Notes: a model not told the origin generated them from the letters alone. Counted from the first letter of the stretch, positions 13,102 to 26,088 are shown. The stretch: DNA of 64,000 nt from Chrysomallon squamiferum (GCA_012295275.1 CM022673.1:26610761-26674760); one strand, 5' to 3'. Numbers and translations: made by a program.

Positions 13102-13166
13102 AATAATTTTCCTTTCCATTAAAGATATAAATTACACAGCGATCTTTAATGGAAAGGAAAATTATT
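13102..13166. repeat. Perfect 25-bp inverted repeat with 15-nt loop
   Basis: The left arm 13102-13126 (core CCTTTCCATTAAAGAT) is the exact reverse complement of the right arm 13142-13166 (core ATCTTTAATGGAAAGG). The loop is 13127-13141. RNA or single-stranded DNA from here would fold into a clean 25-bp hairpin. Its small size resembles a pre-miRNA or short-hairpin precursor, or a fold-back made by a template-switch mutation. No open frame overlaps it. Confidence 0.9.
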
Positions 13167-13197
13167 TGTTTTTAAAAAAAAAAAAAAAAAACCTCCA

Positions 13198-13560
13198 AAC
13201 ATCTAAATACATGGTGGAAGAGCTAGCCTCTCATCACATGTGGTATTCGATCAGCTAATCTTCGCATGCTTTTTAACCTAATAGCCAGTAATCTGAAGAA
13301 GACTGAGGTGCCATTATCCATGGCTTTCATTCCTTTTCCATTTATCAATGACTTCAGTTTTTGCTTCATTATTGTCAGTTTTGACAGGATGAAACTCAGT
13401 GTGGTGCATGGACCGTGGGTTTTTTTGTTCAGGTAATTTACATGATGATCGCTCTAAATATGGGCTTTGTGTAAACACTGTGAAGATTATTTGACATGGA
13501 CTTCTTAAGATTTACAGCTGGAATCAGTAATGTCATGCAGCCTAGAATCTATCATTCCTG
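13198..13560. other. High-complexity island, no recognised gene
   Basis: A block of balanced composition between poly-A (13173-13191) and a T-rich tract (13593-13830). On the minus strand it holds a short ATG-started frame of about 50 codons, containing the string RLKSMRRLADRIPH and ending in the GC-richer part near 13230. I do not recognise it. It may be an eroded mobile element or a regulatory element. Confidence 0.35.
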
Positions 13561-14059
13561 CTTTTATTCTTCCAGTTTATTATACTGGAGGATTTTTTTT
13601 TTTATTGATTTTTTTTTTTTTTTTTTTTATTGTTTATTTATTTTATTTTATTATTATTATTTTTTTTAATGTATTTTTATTATTTTTTTTTTTTATTTTA
13701 AATAAAAACATTTTTTATTTTATTTATATATTTATTTTATTATATTATTTTTTTATTTTTTTTATTATCATTATCCTTTTTTTTTTGTCTGATTTTTCTT
13801 ATTACTTTTTTTATATATTATTTTTTAAAAGCTTTTAACTTTAATTATCATTATAAAATGATTGTTTTAAAAAATTGCACTCATTTTGCAATATCCATAA
13901 CTTATAACTTATAGTGTAAGCTGGAATATACTTTCTGCCTAAGATGTTAATCCCCCCCCACAAATAAAGGACCAGGCTACACATATTAAATATAATATAT
14001 TCTGTGAACTCTAGCAACTTCTACTGAAATGTCTAAACATATTTATATATATATGTAAT

Positions 14060-14660
14060 GTAATAAACGTCCATGGCTCTCAAATTGTCGACTTCCCCAG
14101 ACATTTTACGTTCCACATTCTTCTATTTTCTGCATCGGCTTAAAGCAGTTTCATACATCTTCATTCCTGAAAATTGGAATATAATGAAAGCTTTTGTACA
14201 GAACCATTGATTATGTAGAAACAGTTTCATTGCCTTTGGAAATTTTCACCAATTCCATTATCAATGGTGGTGTACCAGTAATGGCAGCGAATAGTGACTT
14301 GTTGGCTCAGTCTGTTAATGTGTCAGGTCGAGTACTTATTACTGCATATTACAAGACATCATGCAAGACAGCTACCCATTACAGCAAAACTGTTTGGCCG
14401 TCTGAAGAAACCAAATTTGAGCAATTCTTCACCGATATTGTGCAAATATTGGTATAAGACACACAAGTGTTCTTGGGGAGTATGGAGAAAAGCTACAATT
14501 TCAGAAAAGAAGATTCAATTTGGACGTTTTCTTGTGTCTTAAAAATAGATGAATAGGCAAGTATAATTGTCAATATTGTGATGAATTGAGCATCAGAAAT
14601 TTTTTTCATTGCTTTGACCTGCCTTCACAAGATCAATACTTTTGAAGAATGGTAGTTAGA
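14060..14660 (+). other. High-complexity island with unrecognised 87-codon frame
   Basis: A plus-strand ATG frame at 14194-14457 has normal amino-acid composition (it includes NGGVPVMAANSDLLAQSVNV) and is not a simple-repeat artefact. No domain, signal peptide or splice context is recognisable, and no second exon is visible. It could be an eroded mobile-element fragment, a chance frame, or a small unknown gene. Confidence 0.25.
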
Positions 14661-16424
14661 TGTCTGCAATTTGGTGGTGTGAATATCTTCTTCTTCTTTT
14701 TTTTTTCTTTTTCAAAGATGTCCCGGAAATCTTTTGAAATTTTCTCTTTTTTTGTTTTTTTTGTTTGACAAACTTTGTGCGTTTTCTCATTGCATTCTAG
14801 TTTGAATTGCAGTTTAAAGACATTTGCAATGTCAGAATTTTAAACACTGACATAAAAAGTGGTAAATGACAGATTTTCTAGCAGATCATTTTTTGGCTTG
14901 ATAAAGAAAATTAATGTCGTTAGATGTGGAAAGTATTCTTCATTCTTCATGAAAACTATATCTGCTACCCCTTTCACTTGTCATAATTAATAAATCAGTC
15001 TAGTTCATGTAACAAGAAATATGTACCTGAAATACGTCATCTAAAACACTGGAAAAAAACCTACTATTACAACAACAACAACAAGTTTGATGAATATAAC
15101 TTTAAGATCTTTTTGTCACTTCTGTTGACAGCTTAGACTTTGGGAGCTTGGAAATCGAGATTTCATTGTGTCAAATAGACAATGTTGTACCAAGGGATTG
15201 TTTTATTTAATCATTAAACTAACCATTTTTATTAATGAAGTATGAAAATAATGCAATAAATAAAACCCAGATCACCTGATGCTTTTTGTATCTTTTCTAT
15301 TCAGAATGATATGGAAATGATAACAAAAACCTATAGGTTGTGTAGTGCATAAAATCTGACTTTTAAACAACAGTAGAATTATTAAAACTGAAATACTTGT
15401 TGTGAGGTTTTTATTTATTTATACATGCTCTTTCATTCATTCATTCATTCATTTAATTATTACAGCTATATTATGAAAAGATGAATCAGTTTAAATATTA
15501 AAAACATGAAGAACTGGAAAGTTCTGTCAGAATAAGCAACCAGACATGATGTTTCATGATTGATTTGCTGTTTGTCTGTGTTGTTAATCATGTTTTTCAA
15601 ATCACTGTGTTTTTTTTTTCTGGTCTATCAATGTATGTTTGTCTCACTTAAATATCCCTGGAGATTAAAAAAAAAAAAAAAACGATTGCCATGTAACATT
15701 TCCTGCTGGTTACTGTCATTGTAGTGTGACATTTTTTTTAACTTGTCGTATGTAAAGTGCCATGTTTTCAAAACAACAAATCAAGTTTATTACCACTGTG
15801 TGTCATTTTACGCTGTTGCAGTGATCAAAGAAATTATCCATCAGTGACACACTCATTTAGTAACGTATATTTTAATAGCTTTATTATTATTGCTTTGCTT
15901 TGTTTTGTTTATTTATTTATTTATTTACATACTTGTTTATTTATTTACTTACTGACTTACATACTTGTTTATTTATTTATTGTTTTTTATTTTTTTATTT
16001 ACATATTTACTGACATACTAGTTTATTTATTTATTTTATTTTATTTTATTTTATTTTATTTTTAACAAACGTATTCAGTTGTATCTGCAGCATAAAATAT
16101 CATAATACATTGTGTATTTTTTTTTTTTTTTTTTCAGCAGCTCATAAACTTTTAAAAAAACAACAAATCCCTTTTACTGAAAAAAAATACTTTATTTGTC
16201 ATAAACAGATGTTGTGCTCCAAATGAAAAACATGCATTCATTTTGTTTCACACTATTATCAATTAAGAATCACACATTCACTGGTACTAAATCATTGCGC
16301 AAACATGTCAGGAATTTTTTCTTATTTTTTTTTTTCTTATGAATAATCAAAACAGTGATGTACATATTTGGTATGGCTGCACCTGAACCTGAAACAATAA
16401 TTCATATTTTATTTTCAGTTTTAG

Positions 16425-16755
16425 TATTTTTTATATTTATATTTATATTTATATTTATATTTATATTTATATTTATTTTTATTTTTATATTTATTTTATT
16501 TTTTTATTTTTGTTTATTTTGTTTTTTATATTTATATTTATTTTTATTTTTATTTATTTTTATTTTATTTTTTTTTTTTTTTTATTTTTTTTTTTTTATT
16601 TTTATTTTTATTTTTATTTTTATTTTTTTTTTTTTTTTATTTTTATTTTTATTTTTATTTTTATTTTTATTTTTATTTTTTATATTTTATTTTTATATAT
16701 ATATATATTTTATTTTTATATATATATATAGTTATAGTTATATTTATATTTATTT
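16425..16755. repeat. Long (TTTATA)n/(TTTTTA)n tract
   Basis: More than 300 bases of T-rich hexamer and pentamer repeats with TA ends. The 142- and 73-codon frames inside it encode only F, I, L and Y and are artefacts. Confidence 0.95.
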
Positions 16756-18139
16756 ATTTGTTTGCCCATACCTCTTTCAATAGTTCTGTTCAGCTTTCAG
16801 AGCCCTCTGTTAGATTAAGCTACAACATAAACAGGTGAGACACAAAATGTCTGCCTCACATTTTTCAGTCAGTGGCCTGTGTTGAGGTAAATTAACAACT
16901 CACTGGTGTGTTTTATTACTGTGTGCACCATGTGGCAGATTAGCAGGCAAATTATGGGTCATATACGTGGGTACGTTAATGTATGCATATATTATGAGAT
17001 GCAATCAGCATTTATGTGTATGTTCATGTAAATTTATGCATCAAGTACTTACTGAACTGATTTTTATCTTTCTCTATCTTTTTTGATAGATTTTTTTTTT
17101 ATCTGTTTTCACTCATAATTACATTCAGCAAACACATGTATCTGTTCTTTTTCTTCATATATACACAGGTATATATGTTTTTTTTATATATATATATATA
17201 TGTATGTATGAATTTATATGTCTGTATGTGTGTAGGTGTCTTTACTGTATATTTGTTACTATAACGTTCAGAATTATTTTTAACAACAATTTAAAAAAAA
17301 ATTATGTATTACATAATATTAAGAAATATCTTTCAATGAAAATTTTATTTGTTGTATGCAAGTAGATGTTATTTTTCTGATGAAGCACACAAATCTGTGC
17401 AATGATTTAACACTGTTCCTGAAGATGTTGTCAGTTTGAATTTAACCAAACACAAAATAACTCTAAAGCATTCATCCAAATTACCAATCCCCTAAATATT
17501 TAGACAGCAATTTTATTTCCTTTTTTTTTTTTCTTACTGTTTCTGTTTTGCAAGAGAATGTTTCACAAATATAAAATTTATTGGTTTTTATTGTTCATTT
17601 ATCTTTAAATGTACCTAGTTTCTCCCCCTTTTTATTTTTGTTTTATTTTTATATTTTTTTTTAACTCTTTTAAAACAGAATAAACAATATAACATGACAT
17701 TTTAATAGAACTTAACTATAATAAATAAAATCTCAAGTTATGAAATATTGTTACAAGCAAACTTTCAGTGAACTTTATTTCAATATGTTCTTGCGCTCAT
17801 GTTTCATAAATTTTCACTAAGACTTAAATGAGAAAATAAAAATATCAGCAATATTTTATTCAAAGGATTTCCTTAATGTTGTAAGGACAAATTACTTTAA
17901 AAAGTCTTATAGTATATTATTTGATTATTATTCAAAATTATGCAAAGAACACAAATAAAAAATTAGAATATTTTTGATTTTTTCCTGTAAAATATCTGTC
18001 TACCAACATCCTTTTTCAAAATTATATTTCAAAATAATTGTTTTACTCAATTCAGAATAAGGAATATATTTTTATCTATTAATATATTATTTCACTGTAA
18101 TTTACAATTTATATATTTAAAAAAAAAAAAAAAAAAAAA

Positions 18140-18600
18140 AAACACAACAAAAATTCCTAAATGTGATTCATTCGATATGCAGAAGCATCCCTAGGCATAG
18201 CATTACTCGTAATGGAAATACTAATAATTTTAATGCTTTTTCCCTCTTTCACTGCAAATGTTTTCTGCCAGCTACAGCCATCACCGTGGATTATAGAAAC
18301 TGAAACTGATCGAAGAGTATCATAAAATGATATACCAGTCATTAATCTTTTGGCAGTTATGACATTTGTCCGAGAAGGGAATTGAAAAATGGTGGAGTAT
18401 TGACTTCGCAGTGCTAGCTTGATGGCTTGATTGAATGTCATTTATTCAGTCTAGCTTGTAATGTTAAAATGTATTATTAATGTAATTTTGTTTCATTGCC
18501 AGGAAACTTAAAACTCGCTCATTAACAGAGTTCTTCTCTTTGCGTGTCTTTTCGGAGAATCTATCGAGTTTGAACTTTGTAGCTGCCAACTGAAATGTGG
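18140..18600 (-). other. High-complexity island with unrecognised minus-strand frame
   Basis: A minus-strand ATG frame covers 18157-18441 (94 codons) with ordinary composition, including SVSIIHGDGCSWQKTFAV. I recognise no family. It follows a poly-A run (18118-18142), which could mark an inserted sequence. There are no clear flanking splice signals, so it is not called as a gene. Confidence 0.25.
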
Positions 18601-18607
18601 GTTTAAT

Positions 18608-18690
18608 GCGGTTCTTTTGATGTTTTGTCTTGCTCCTTGTGGTTTTGTTATATATTTAATAAAGTGGTTTCTTTCTCTGTTCCTCTCTCT
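18608..18690 (+). repeat. CT-linked interspersed repeat, copy A
   Basis: A unique part, TTTTGATGTTTTGTCTTGCT followed by GGTTTTGTTATATATTTAAT, leads into TTTCTCTGTTCC and a CT microsatellite. Related copies lie at 18871-18935 and 19383-19466, all on the plus strand. Confidence 0.8.
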
Positions 18691-18796
18691 CTCTCTCTCT
18701 CTTTCTCTCTCTTATTGTTATTTTTTTTCCTTTCTTCATTCTTCTTTCTTTCTGTCTCATTCTGTCTCTCTCTCTGTTCTTTCTTTCCCTTTCTTT

Positions 18797-18800
<4 letters not shown>

Positions 18801-18863
<63 letters not shown>

Positions 18864-18870
18864 TCTCTCT
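18801..18870. repeat. (CT)n microsatellite
   Basis: About 30 CT units nearly uninterrupted, between copies A and B of the CT-linked repeat. A shorter CT run is at 18681-18712. Confidence 0.95.
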
Positions 18871-18935
18871 GAGTGTGTTTTTGTTATATATTTAATAAAG
18901 TGTTTTTTCCTCTTTGTCTCTCTCTCTCTGTTCCT
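18871..18935 (+). repeat. CT-linked interspersed repeat, copy B
   Basis: Contains TTTTTGTTATATATTTAATA and then a CT tract ending in CTCTGTTCC, matching copy A over its 3' half. Confidence 0.75.
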
Positions 18936-19382
18936 TTCTTTCCCTTTCTCCCTTTCTTTCTCTCACACTCAAACATAACACAGATACACACAGACAAATT
19001 AGAAACAGGAAAAACGGTAGTAATACCACGAAGACTGATTTATTAGATATTTACTTAATTATAATTCAGCAGACGTATCATATAACAATACATTTAGTTT
19101 CGGCAGTACTGATAACATGCCGCACAAGCTGCCTGTTGTCTGAGAATTTGACCTAATCTACATCATTTCATCAGTACCAAATCCAAATCCAATTAACGAT
19201 CTTTTCTGTAGTTAAAATACTAATTATACCTAAGCAGGAATGACTGATACAGCCATGGTTATGGCTTTGTGAAAAAAAAAAACCTGTTTTGTTGCAGATT
19301 ATTCTTCTTGGATATCAGCCAGAGATCATAGAAAGGAAAAAAGACAAAAGAATGAATGTAAGTTGATATATATATTTTAACT

Positions 19383-19466
19383 AATGGGTTCCTTTGATGT
19401 GTTGTCATGATCCATGGTTTTGTTATATGTTTAATTATATAAGTATTTCTCTGTCTCTTTCTCTGG
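19383..19466 (+). repeat. CT-linked interspersed repeat, copy C
   Basis: Starts GGGTTCCTTTGATGTGTTGT and continues CATGGTTTTGTTATATGTTT, then ATTTCTCTGTCTCTTTCTCT. It aligns along its length with copy A but is more diverged. Confidence 0.75.
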
Positions 19467-19771
19467 TTTGATCATCTTAGGCAGATGTAGAAAGATCTAT
19501 TTGGTCAAATAAATGTGATGGCATCACTTCAGTTCCATCCTGAACTTGTTTTAAAATTTCTAAGAGTTTCAGAATTTTACCATAAATTATAAATTAAATA
19601 AACTGTGATACTTTCTGCACAGCTCTTTACACTGTCTTTTGACTAATTTTGAATTTTGAATTTTTTATATAGAAAATAATCAACATTTTTGTACATTTAA
19701 CTTTGTTTGACACCCAGTAGCTGATATATTTTTTGTGCTGGGGTATGGTTAAACATTCACTCTTTCTCTGT

Positions 19772-19894
<123 letters not shown>

Positions 19895-20979
19895 CCTCAT
19901 TAGAAAACTGTAAATAGTAGCAGTAATAGCAGCAGCAGTTGTAATAAACATGATGGTGATAATAAAGTTAAACTTTAAAAACAAAAATAAACAAAAAACA
20001 GACAGAGTTTTTGATATCCTGCAGCCACTTTCAGACAACTAAAAACGATTTTTAAGTGTTCTGTAGAAATACTTCTCTGTATCTATCTATTTCATTAGTC
20101 ACAAGATGGTGGCCAGGTTTTTGTAATTCTTTTTAAATTGCTAAATAATTTATTGAGAATCTTTTTTTATTTTATTATTATACTTTTTTTTTTTTTTTTT
20201 AAATTTTATTAATTTATTTGTTTACAATTCAAACACTTGCTGGCTTTTTTGGGGGGAATTTTTTCTTTTATTTTCCGAATGTAATTCCGATATTGAATCT
20301 TTAGCTAAATGTTACTTAAGAGTTTCAGATTACAAATAATCTCATTTTTCTGTTTATTACTCCTTTTTTTGTTTTTTTTTCTTCTAGGAATTGTTTGTTG
20401 TCAGAAAAAACAACAAACAAACAAACAAACAAACAAACAAAAACCTCCACAAAAACCCATATAAAACATGATCAAGTAATTGCAACAAATTAGGTAACAA
20501 CTTTATACCATTTTTGTTGCTTGTTTTATTTTAAAAAGAAAGCAAGCTGATTGATGCTTAGACTAATGTAAAATAAAGTGACAGCTCTGAATGAGATTAA
20601 GTTACAGAGAAATCCATATAAAAGATTTTGTTTCAGAAAGAAAATGTAGAATCTGTGTTTCGCTTCTTAATCGATAAATCTGTGAATAATGAAATTTTGA
20701 AGAAAAAAAAAACAACAACATGTTTTTATTAGTTAATACATGATTTAATACTGATTTGTTTATTTATTTTGGAAATTTAGATCTGCACCTCCTCATTTCA
20801 TTCAGAATTGAAAATATTCTTTTTACCAGAAAAGAAATATGATTTAATGGATGGACATAAAAATATGGAAATTAAAAGCTGTAGATGTTGTTGTTATTAA
20901 TTAGCAGTTTGCACAGAAAAAATGTGAAATGAAATAAATCAAACTAGAAATAAAACTAATAATAATTTTAAAAATCTAT

Positions 20980-20983
<4 letters not shown>

Positions 20984-21055
<72 letters not shown>
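20984..21055. repeat. (CA)n microsatellite
   Basis: About 35 CA units. A separate imperfect TG tract lies at 21240-21301. Confidence 0.97.
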
Positions 21056-21262
21056 ACAAACATGTACAAACATATACAAGAATACAGATCATAATGAAAA
21101 ATTAATAATAAGAAGAAAAAAAGAAAATGTCTCCATTAACATGTTAATATATTCAGTTGAAATGATTCAAGAATGCAGTGAATTAGAAATGTATTTAACA
21201 TAGTAACAGCTGACAGCTGCTTTGCTTTCATTTGATTTAGTGTGTGTGTGTGTGTGTGTTTA

Positions 21263-21299
<37 letters not shown>

Positions 21300-21419
21300 G
21301 CACACCCATTTATGTACAATTTCACCGATATGCTTTTGTATCCATTTCTACAATGAATGTTCATATGAACAAGTGATGTTTATTAAAATACATCTGTTAC
21401 GCTTTTAACAGAATGTGCC

Positions 21420-22060
21420 GACTGTTAACACAAATCTGTTTCAAATAAAAATAAATTCCGAAATTTTGCATTTACAATCCATGCTTACTAAATAACGTCT
21501 GCTAAGTTTTAAACCCAAACGTGCACTGAATGTTGAGACGAATCTGTTTTAAACAAATAAGTCATAAACTGGACGGAATCTCATCCAACTGCTTTCAGCA
21601 CATCAGTATAAAAACTGGGTGCACCCCCATTAATTAACAAGCACACAAAAAGACAGGATCTGAATCCAGACAATCAATTTGCTGGGAATCAACGTTTCAG
21701 TCAATAACCATACCTTTAATAACTCTAGACCACTTCAAGAGCACATTCAGAGAAATTAAAGCCAAGGACATTAGATCAAATGTGCCCACATCTTAATGAA
21801 ATGGTTGTCGCGGTAATAAAGTTCATCTACGCTACTGAGACACCGAGAAGCAAGTGAAGCACCAAAAAGCTGCCGATGAATTCATCAACTTAAGTACGAT
21901 GCTGTCGTCGCACAAAACGGCAAATCTCGGCTCAGAAACTGGTGACGAGTTTAACAGGAAGTGCACACTAGAATGTGGCAGCAAATCTTTCTGAGTTTCC
22001 TCTTGTGGAAAAGATGAAGTGTTTTAACCGAATCAATTAGTGGAAGTTTAGGTTTGCTCT
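21420..22060. other. High-complexity, CpG-containing island
   Basis: Balanced composition with many CpGs (for example 21492-21540 and 21800-21960) in contrast to the T-rich DNA that follows from 22160. No frame of useful length and no splice pair was recognised. Candidate conserved non-coding element or eroded element. Confidence 0.35.
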
Positions 22061-22929
22061 GAATTGGTTTATTTATACCATTTTTACCATTGTACAGAAG
22101 TGATCACTGGAAATGAAATACTCTATAAACAGTTTTACAGTTCATCAAGTACTATATCATTCATATTTCTATACTTTTTTTTTTTTTTTAAATTACTTTG
22201 CTGGATATTTTTTTTATTTTTTTTTTTTTCATTCTTTTTTTTACTCCAACAATTTTTTTTTTTTTTAACCTTTTCTTCACTAAATGTTTTGGTTTTTTTC
22301 ATTTTTCTTTTCTTTCCCAGGATATTTTTCTTTTGTTCTGTCTTTTTATTTCTTTCTTTTGCTTTAAAATATATCTTCTTTTTTTTTAAACCTCTATTTC
22401 TGTCTTAGACATGTTTGTTTTTTTGTCTTTCTTTTCCTTTTATTTCTTTACTGAAATACATTTCCATATATTTTCTTGTATTTTTTTCCCCTTCTTTCTT
22501 TCTTGTTATTTTCCTTTCTTTGAAAAAAAAAAAAAAATAATAATATGGACAAAACCTGAGAAAGGTCTATTGATTTGAAACAATTGAGTGTTAAAGGCAT
22601 GATCTGTTAGCCATTTGTTACAAGGAATTTGATTCTTTTTTCTTCTCCTTCTTTTGTTTTACAGTGATTTATTTTCAATTTTTTTTTTTTTTAAACTAAG
22701 ACATACACACTGTTCTGGAAATACAACTTGACAGGCTGGAAACTCAATACTTTTATTAAGCGAATTAATGAGACAGAATCTGGCTGGTATTAAATTAATA
22801 AAATACAGTTATTGTTGTGCGAACAAGCATTGTATCTTTTTGAAACTCGATACAATCTAACAGCAAAGCATTCAAACTGATGCAGATCATCTTTGTTTTG
22901 TTATTACTGTGAAATTAATAATTTGTTAC

Positions 22930-22963
<34 letters not shown>

Positions 22964-23429
22964 GTGATGAATCATCGTCTTTATCATAATTGTTATCATC
23001 ATTATCATCATCTTTGTTATTTTTTCATTGCTATATTATGATATAATACTCTGTCCAAAATAAACCATCAAAGAGTTAAACAAAATTACTGACAAAACTA
23101 AAAAGGAGTACAAGTTTTGTTATAATGCTGTATATAAATGTATATTTGCTCCAGTATGTTTAGTGTATGTTTAGTGTATATAGTTCAGTATTTTAAGTAC
23201 AAACAATTACAGTAACTTAGAACAAATGATTTTCTGATTTAGCTACTGACTTAAAAACTAACAATTATACTAATAATTGTCCTGTAAGAACATCCTGAAT
23301 GAAGTTATACGTTATCAACATCATGCTATTCTTAAACAAAGTTTTGTAATTTTAGAAAAACTGCATCAACATGATAGGAATATATTTAAAAAAAAAAAAC
23401 ATGTATAAAGAACGTAGAAAGTGAAGAGT

Positions 23430-23790
23430 TAATTATGAACTCAACCTTTCACCCGGAGAAAAATTATTCATCGTGATTAATTGGATGATAGTTAGAGGGC
23501 ATTTATTTGTAGCGGGTTTATTTTGTGAGAGAAAAAAAAAAAAATGTTGTTATCGTCATGTTTGCTTACATAACGCTCAGATTGTGATCAGAAATTGAAA
23601 AACTACTTTACGTAATGAAAAGGAAGATAATAAATAAACCTGTCTCAGAATTACACGTGTAATTTTCCTCTAGGGGGGTCTATAAACTTGCTATTATTAT
23701 CGTTTATCCCTCAAGGATATCACATCAAAAACGTAGCTGTTGGGCGAAACACGACTTATCTTGCACCGTCTGTATGTTTGAAATATTTTG
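23430..23790. other. High-complexity island with homeodomain-type sites
   Basis: CpG-containing block with GATTAATTGGATGA (23477-23490), a CACGTG E-box-like core near 23654, and a TATA-like TCTATAAAC after a G run near 23680. These fit a regulatory element. No reading frame is supported. Confidence 0.35.
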
Positions 23791-24377
23791 GATTGACTGA
23801 AGTACACGGAAAGAAGGATTGAAAAAAAACAAAAAAAAAGAAATTATATGACACAGTATGTGTGTATTTCAAACATTTTGAATTGAATAAAATAAAATAT
23901 AAACAAAAAAAAATATATTTTAAACTGACTCAAAATTATATAAAACAGAGACGAAAATTGAACTTGTTTGATACAGTGCATGCATTTCGCATATTTTTAA
24001 ATTTAGCAAGAAGAATACAGAATATATCCTGTTTAAAAAAAAAAATTTTTTTAACAATGTTGCAAACACTTTTGTGTTTTCCAGATGTGAAGAGGAAAAG
24101 AGAAGTAATGTTGTGAAGAAAACTGTTGAATACTGAGAAAAACAAACTGTTGTTTTCTTTTAAAGGAGTGGAGACTATCAGCTGGTAAGTGAAATTGAAT
24201 CATCAACTTATTTTTTATTTTTGTGTTTTGTTTTTTTTATTGTTCAAAGCTACACTGGCAGGATTGACTATATCTGTTTCCATTTTTCTCCTGTTGTAAC
24301 TGCTGTTCTTCTGAAATTACATGCACAGGTATGGATATCTTTTTGTATCGAAATTGTAAGCTGTGAAAGAAACATAA

Positions 24378-24468
24378 CAGACACACACACACACAGAGAG
24401 ACATATATATATACACACACACATCCAGACATATATACATTCATACACACACACATATACATGCATAC

Positions 24469-24517
<49 letters not shown>

Positions 24518-24530
24518 CACACACATATAG

Positions 24531-24613
<83 letters not shown>

Positions 24614-24690
24614 TACATACATACATACATAAATACATACATACATACATACATAGAGACATACATATATACATAAACATACATATACAT
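24378..24690. repeat. Compound (CA)n(TG)n(CATA)n microsatellite
   Basis: CA, TG, TA and ACAT/CATA blocks in succession; the longest pure CA run is about 24536-24609. Frames of up to 151 codons on both strands here are repeat artefacts. Confidence 0.95.
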
Positions 24691-24789
24691 ATACACATTT
24701 CTCTGAAGTTTCAAGCATGTGTTCTCAGTTTGGACTGTTTGGCCTAAGTCAATGTCACAAAGTTAGAAATGTTTGTACACTTAAGAGTT

Positions 24790-24910
24790 AGTTAGAAAGA
24801 GTCAGTAGTGTATTGGTTTCACAGGTCTTTGAGGGTAGGAGCTGGTATTGATCCCAGCACCTGTCTGTCACCAGTCTAACCACTTGAGCACACAAAGCTG
24901 GTAGTTTATT
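24790..24910 (-). mobile_element. tRNA-derived SINE-like element
   Basis: On the minus strand the stretch 24876-24889 reads GCTCAAGTGGTTAG, a close match to a tRNA A-box region. It is followed by GGATCAATACC (24844-24854 on the plus strand), which fits the B-box GGTTCGANNCC with two mismatches. The order and spacing suit an internal RNA polymerase III promoter. Ends are uncertain: the body probably continues toward the CATA microsatellite at 24600-24690. An actual tRNA gene is unlikely because acceptor and anticodon stems do not pair. Confidence 0.5.
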
Positions 24911-25534
24911 AAGTGGTGAAGGAAGACTTTTACAGTCATCCGAGACCTGAGGTTTCAGTGTTAAGTTTCTCAGTGTTTGCTAATCCACTGGCCATGATTG
25001 CTATTGACAGTTCTGAGTTGAGTGGGTTCATCTCTACAACCATTTTAATTTCTTTCTGATCTGCAGGTTACAGGCTAAATCAGAAGCTTTACCATCAATA
25101 TACACTGTATATTTGAGTTTAGATGGATTTTTTAAAATTTTTTTTTTTTGGTTATTGTTGATGGGTCTGGTTTTATACAGAAGAAAGAATGATATAAAAA
25201 AAAAAAAAAATAAAAAAAAAAAAATAAGTTTAGAGAATCATTTATCAAAGACAATTCAATACAAAAAGTTCTGTTGCCGGCAGTTCTCAGTAAAGCCACT
25301 GGGAATGTGCAGAGTTTTCAATTCTCCACAGCAATTCTTTTGATATGGTCTGTTTTGTCTAATTTAGTTTTTCACAGATCAGAGCTGGAAAGAACAGACG
25401 TATAAAACTGTGTAGAAAATTCATTAACAGCGGTCGTTTCTTAATAGTGCTCAGGTTTCGTCATAAAAGTTAATTAATAATGGAGATTTTTGACATGGCA
25501 TGCAGCCATGCATGATTAATTTACCATGTAGTAT

Positions 25535-25758
25535 ACTCGAGTTAATGAAATGAGATGCTTTGATGTATACTACAGGAAACATGTACATACGGCTATCAAA
25601 TATATCTGTAAGTTAATGAAAGCAGATCTATGCATTCATCTTTAAGAAATAGCCACACACGACATTATAAATACAGATCTGTAAGTTAATGAAAGCAGAT
25701 CTTTTACATTGATGTTTAGTAAATTTCTACATCTGACATTATATAAACAGATCTGTAC
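25535..25758 (+). repeat. Degenerate 70-75 bp repeat array, left part
   Basis: Three older copies of a unit beginning AGTTAATGAAAGCAGATCT and ending in GACATTATAAATACAGATCT start near 25540, 25612 and 25681. They are related to the younger copies at 26090-26690 but lack their long TA inserts. Confidence 0.8.
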
Positions 25759-26088
25759 TTAGTGCTGGGGTGCACTTCCCATACCCTGCCAAGGTCCATC
25801 TGTTTTTAAAAAAAAATAAAAATAATGAATACTATATGCTATATACTATATAAAAATAATGAACTATATGAAGTTTTCAATGTTATGATACATCCCATGT
25901 TGTAATGCTGACTTCCTTATCTCCCTGTATAACATTTGACATATTTTGAGGTGAAGAAACATTTCAGACATACCCAGAAATGGCATGTCCAACATTCTAG
26001 ATTTTAAAAAATTTCAGAAAGGGCATGCATCCCCCTGGTCTTCTCTAGCACTCCACAGGCTTTGGTTACACCCCTCATATACTGCCCT
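25759..26088. other. Unrelated segment inside the repeat array
   Basis: About 330 bases of ordinary complexity separate the two halves of the array. Its right part (GGGCATGCATCCCCCTGG, 26019-26038) has the texture of eroded DNA-transposon sequence seen in many animal genomes, but I cannot assign a family. Confidence 0.3.

Noticed and set aside
16355-16783. 142-codon frame rich in F, I, L and Y that looks like membrane segments
   Set aside because: It is a translation of TTTATA/TTTTTA repeats, not a membrane protein.
18617-18978. Serine/leucine-rich and arginine/glutamate-rich frames
   Set aside because: CT/GA microsatellite translations.
24221-24747. Frames of up to 151 codons on both strands rich in H/T, C/V and Y/M/I
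   Set aside because: They translate CA, TG and CATA microsatellites; every strand stays open because the repeats lack stop codons.
24790-24910. A functional tRNA gene
   Set aside because: No pairing acceptor, anticodon or T stems could be drawn around the A- and B-box-like strings.
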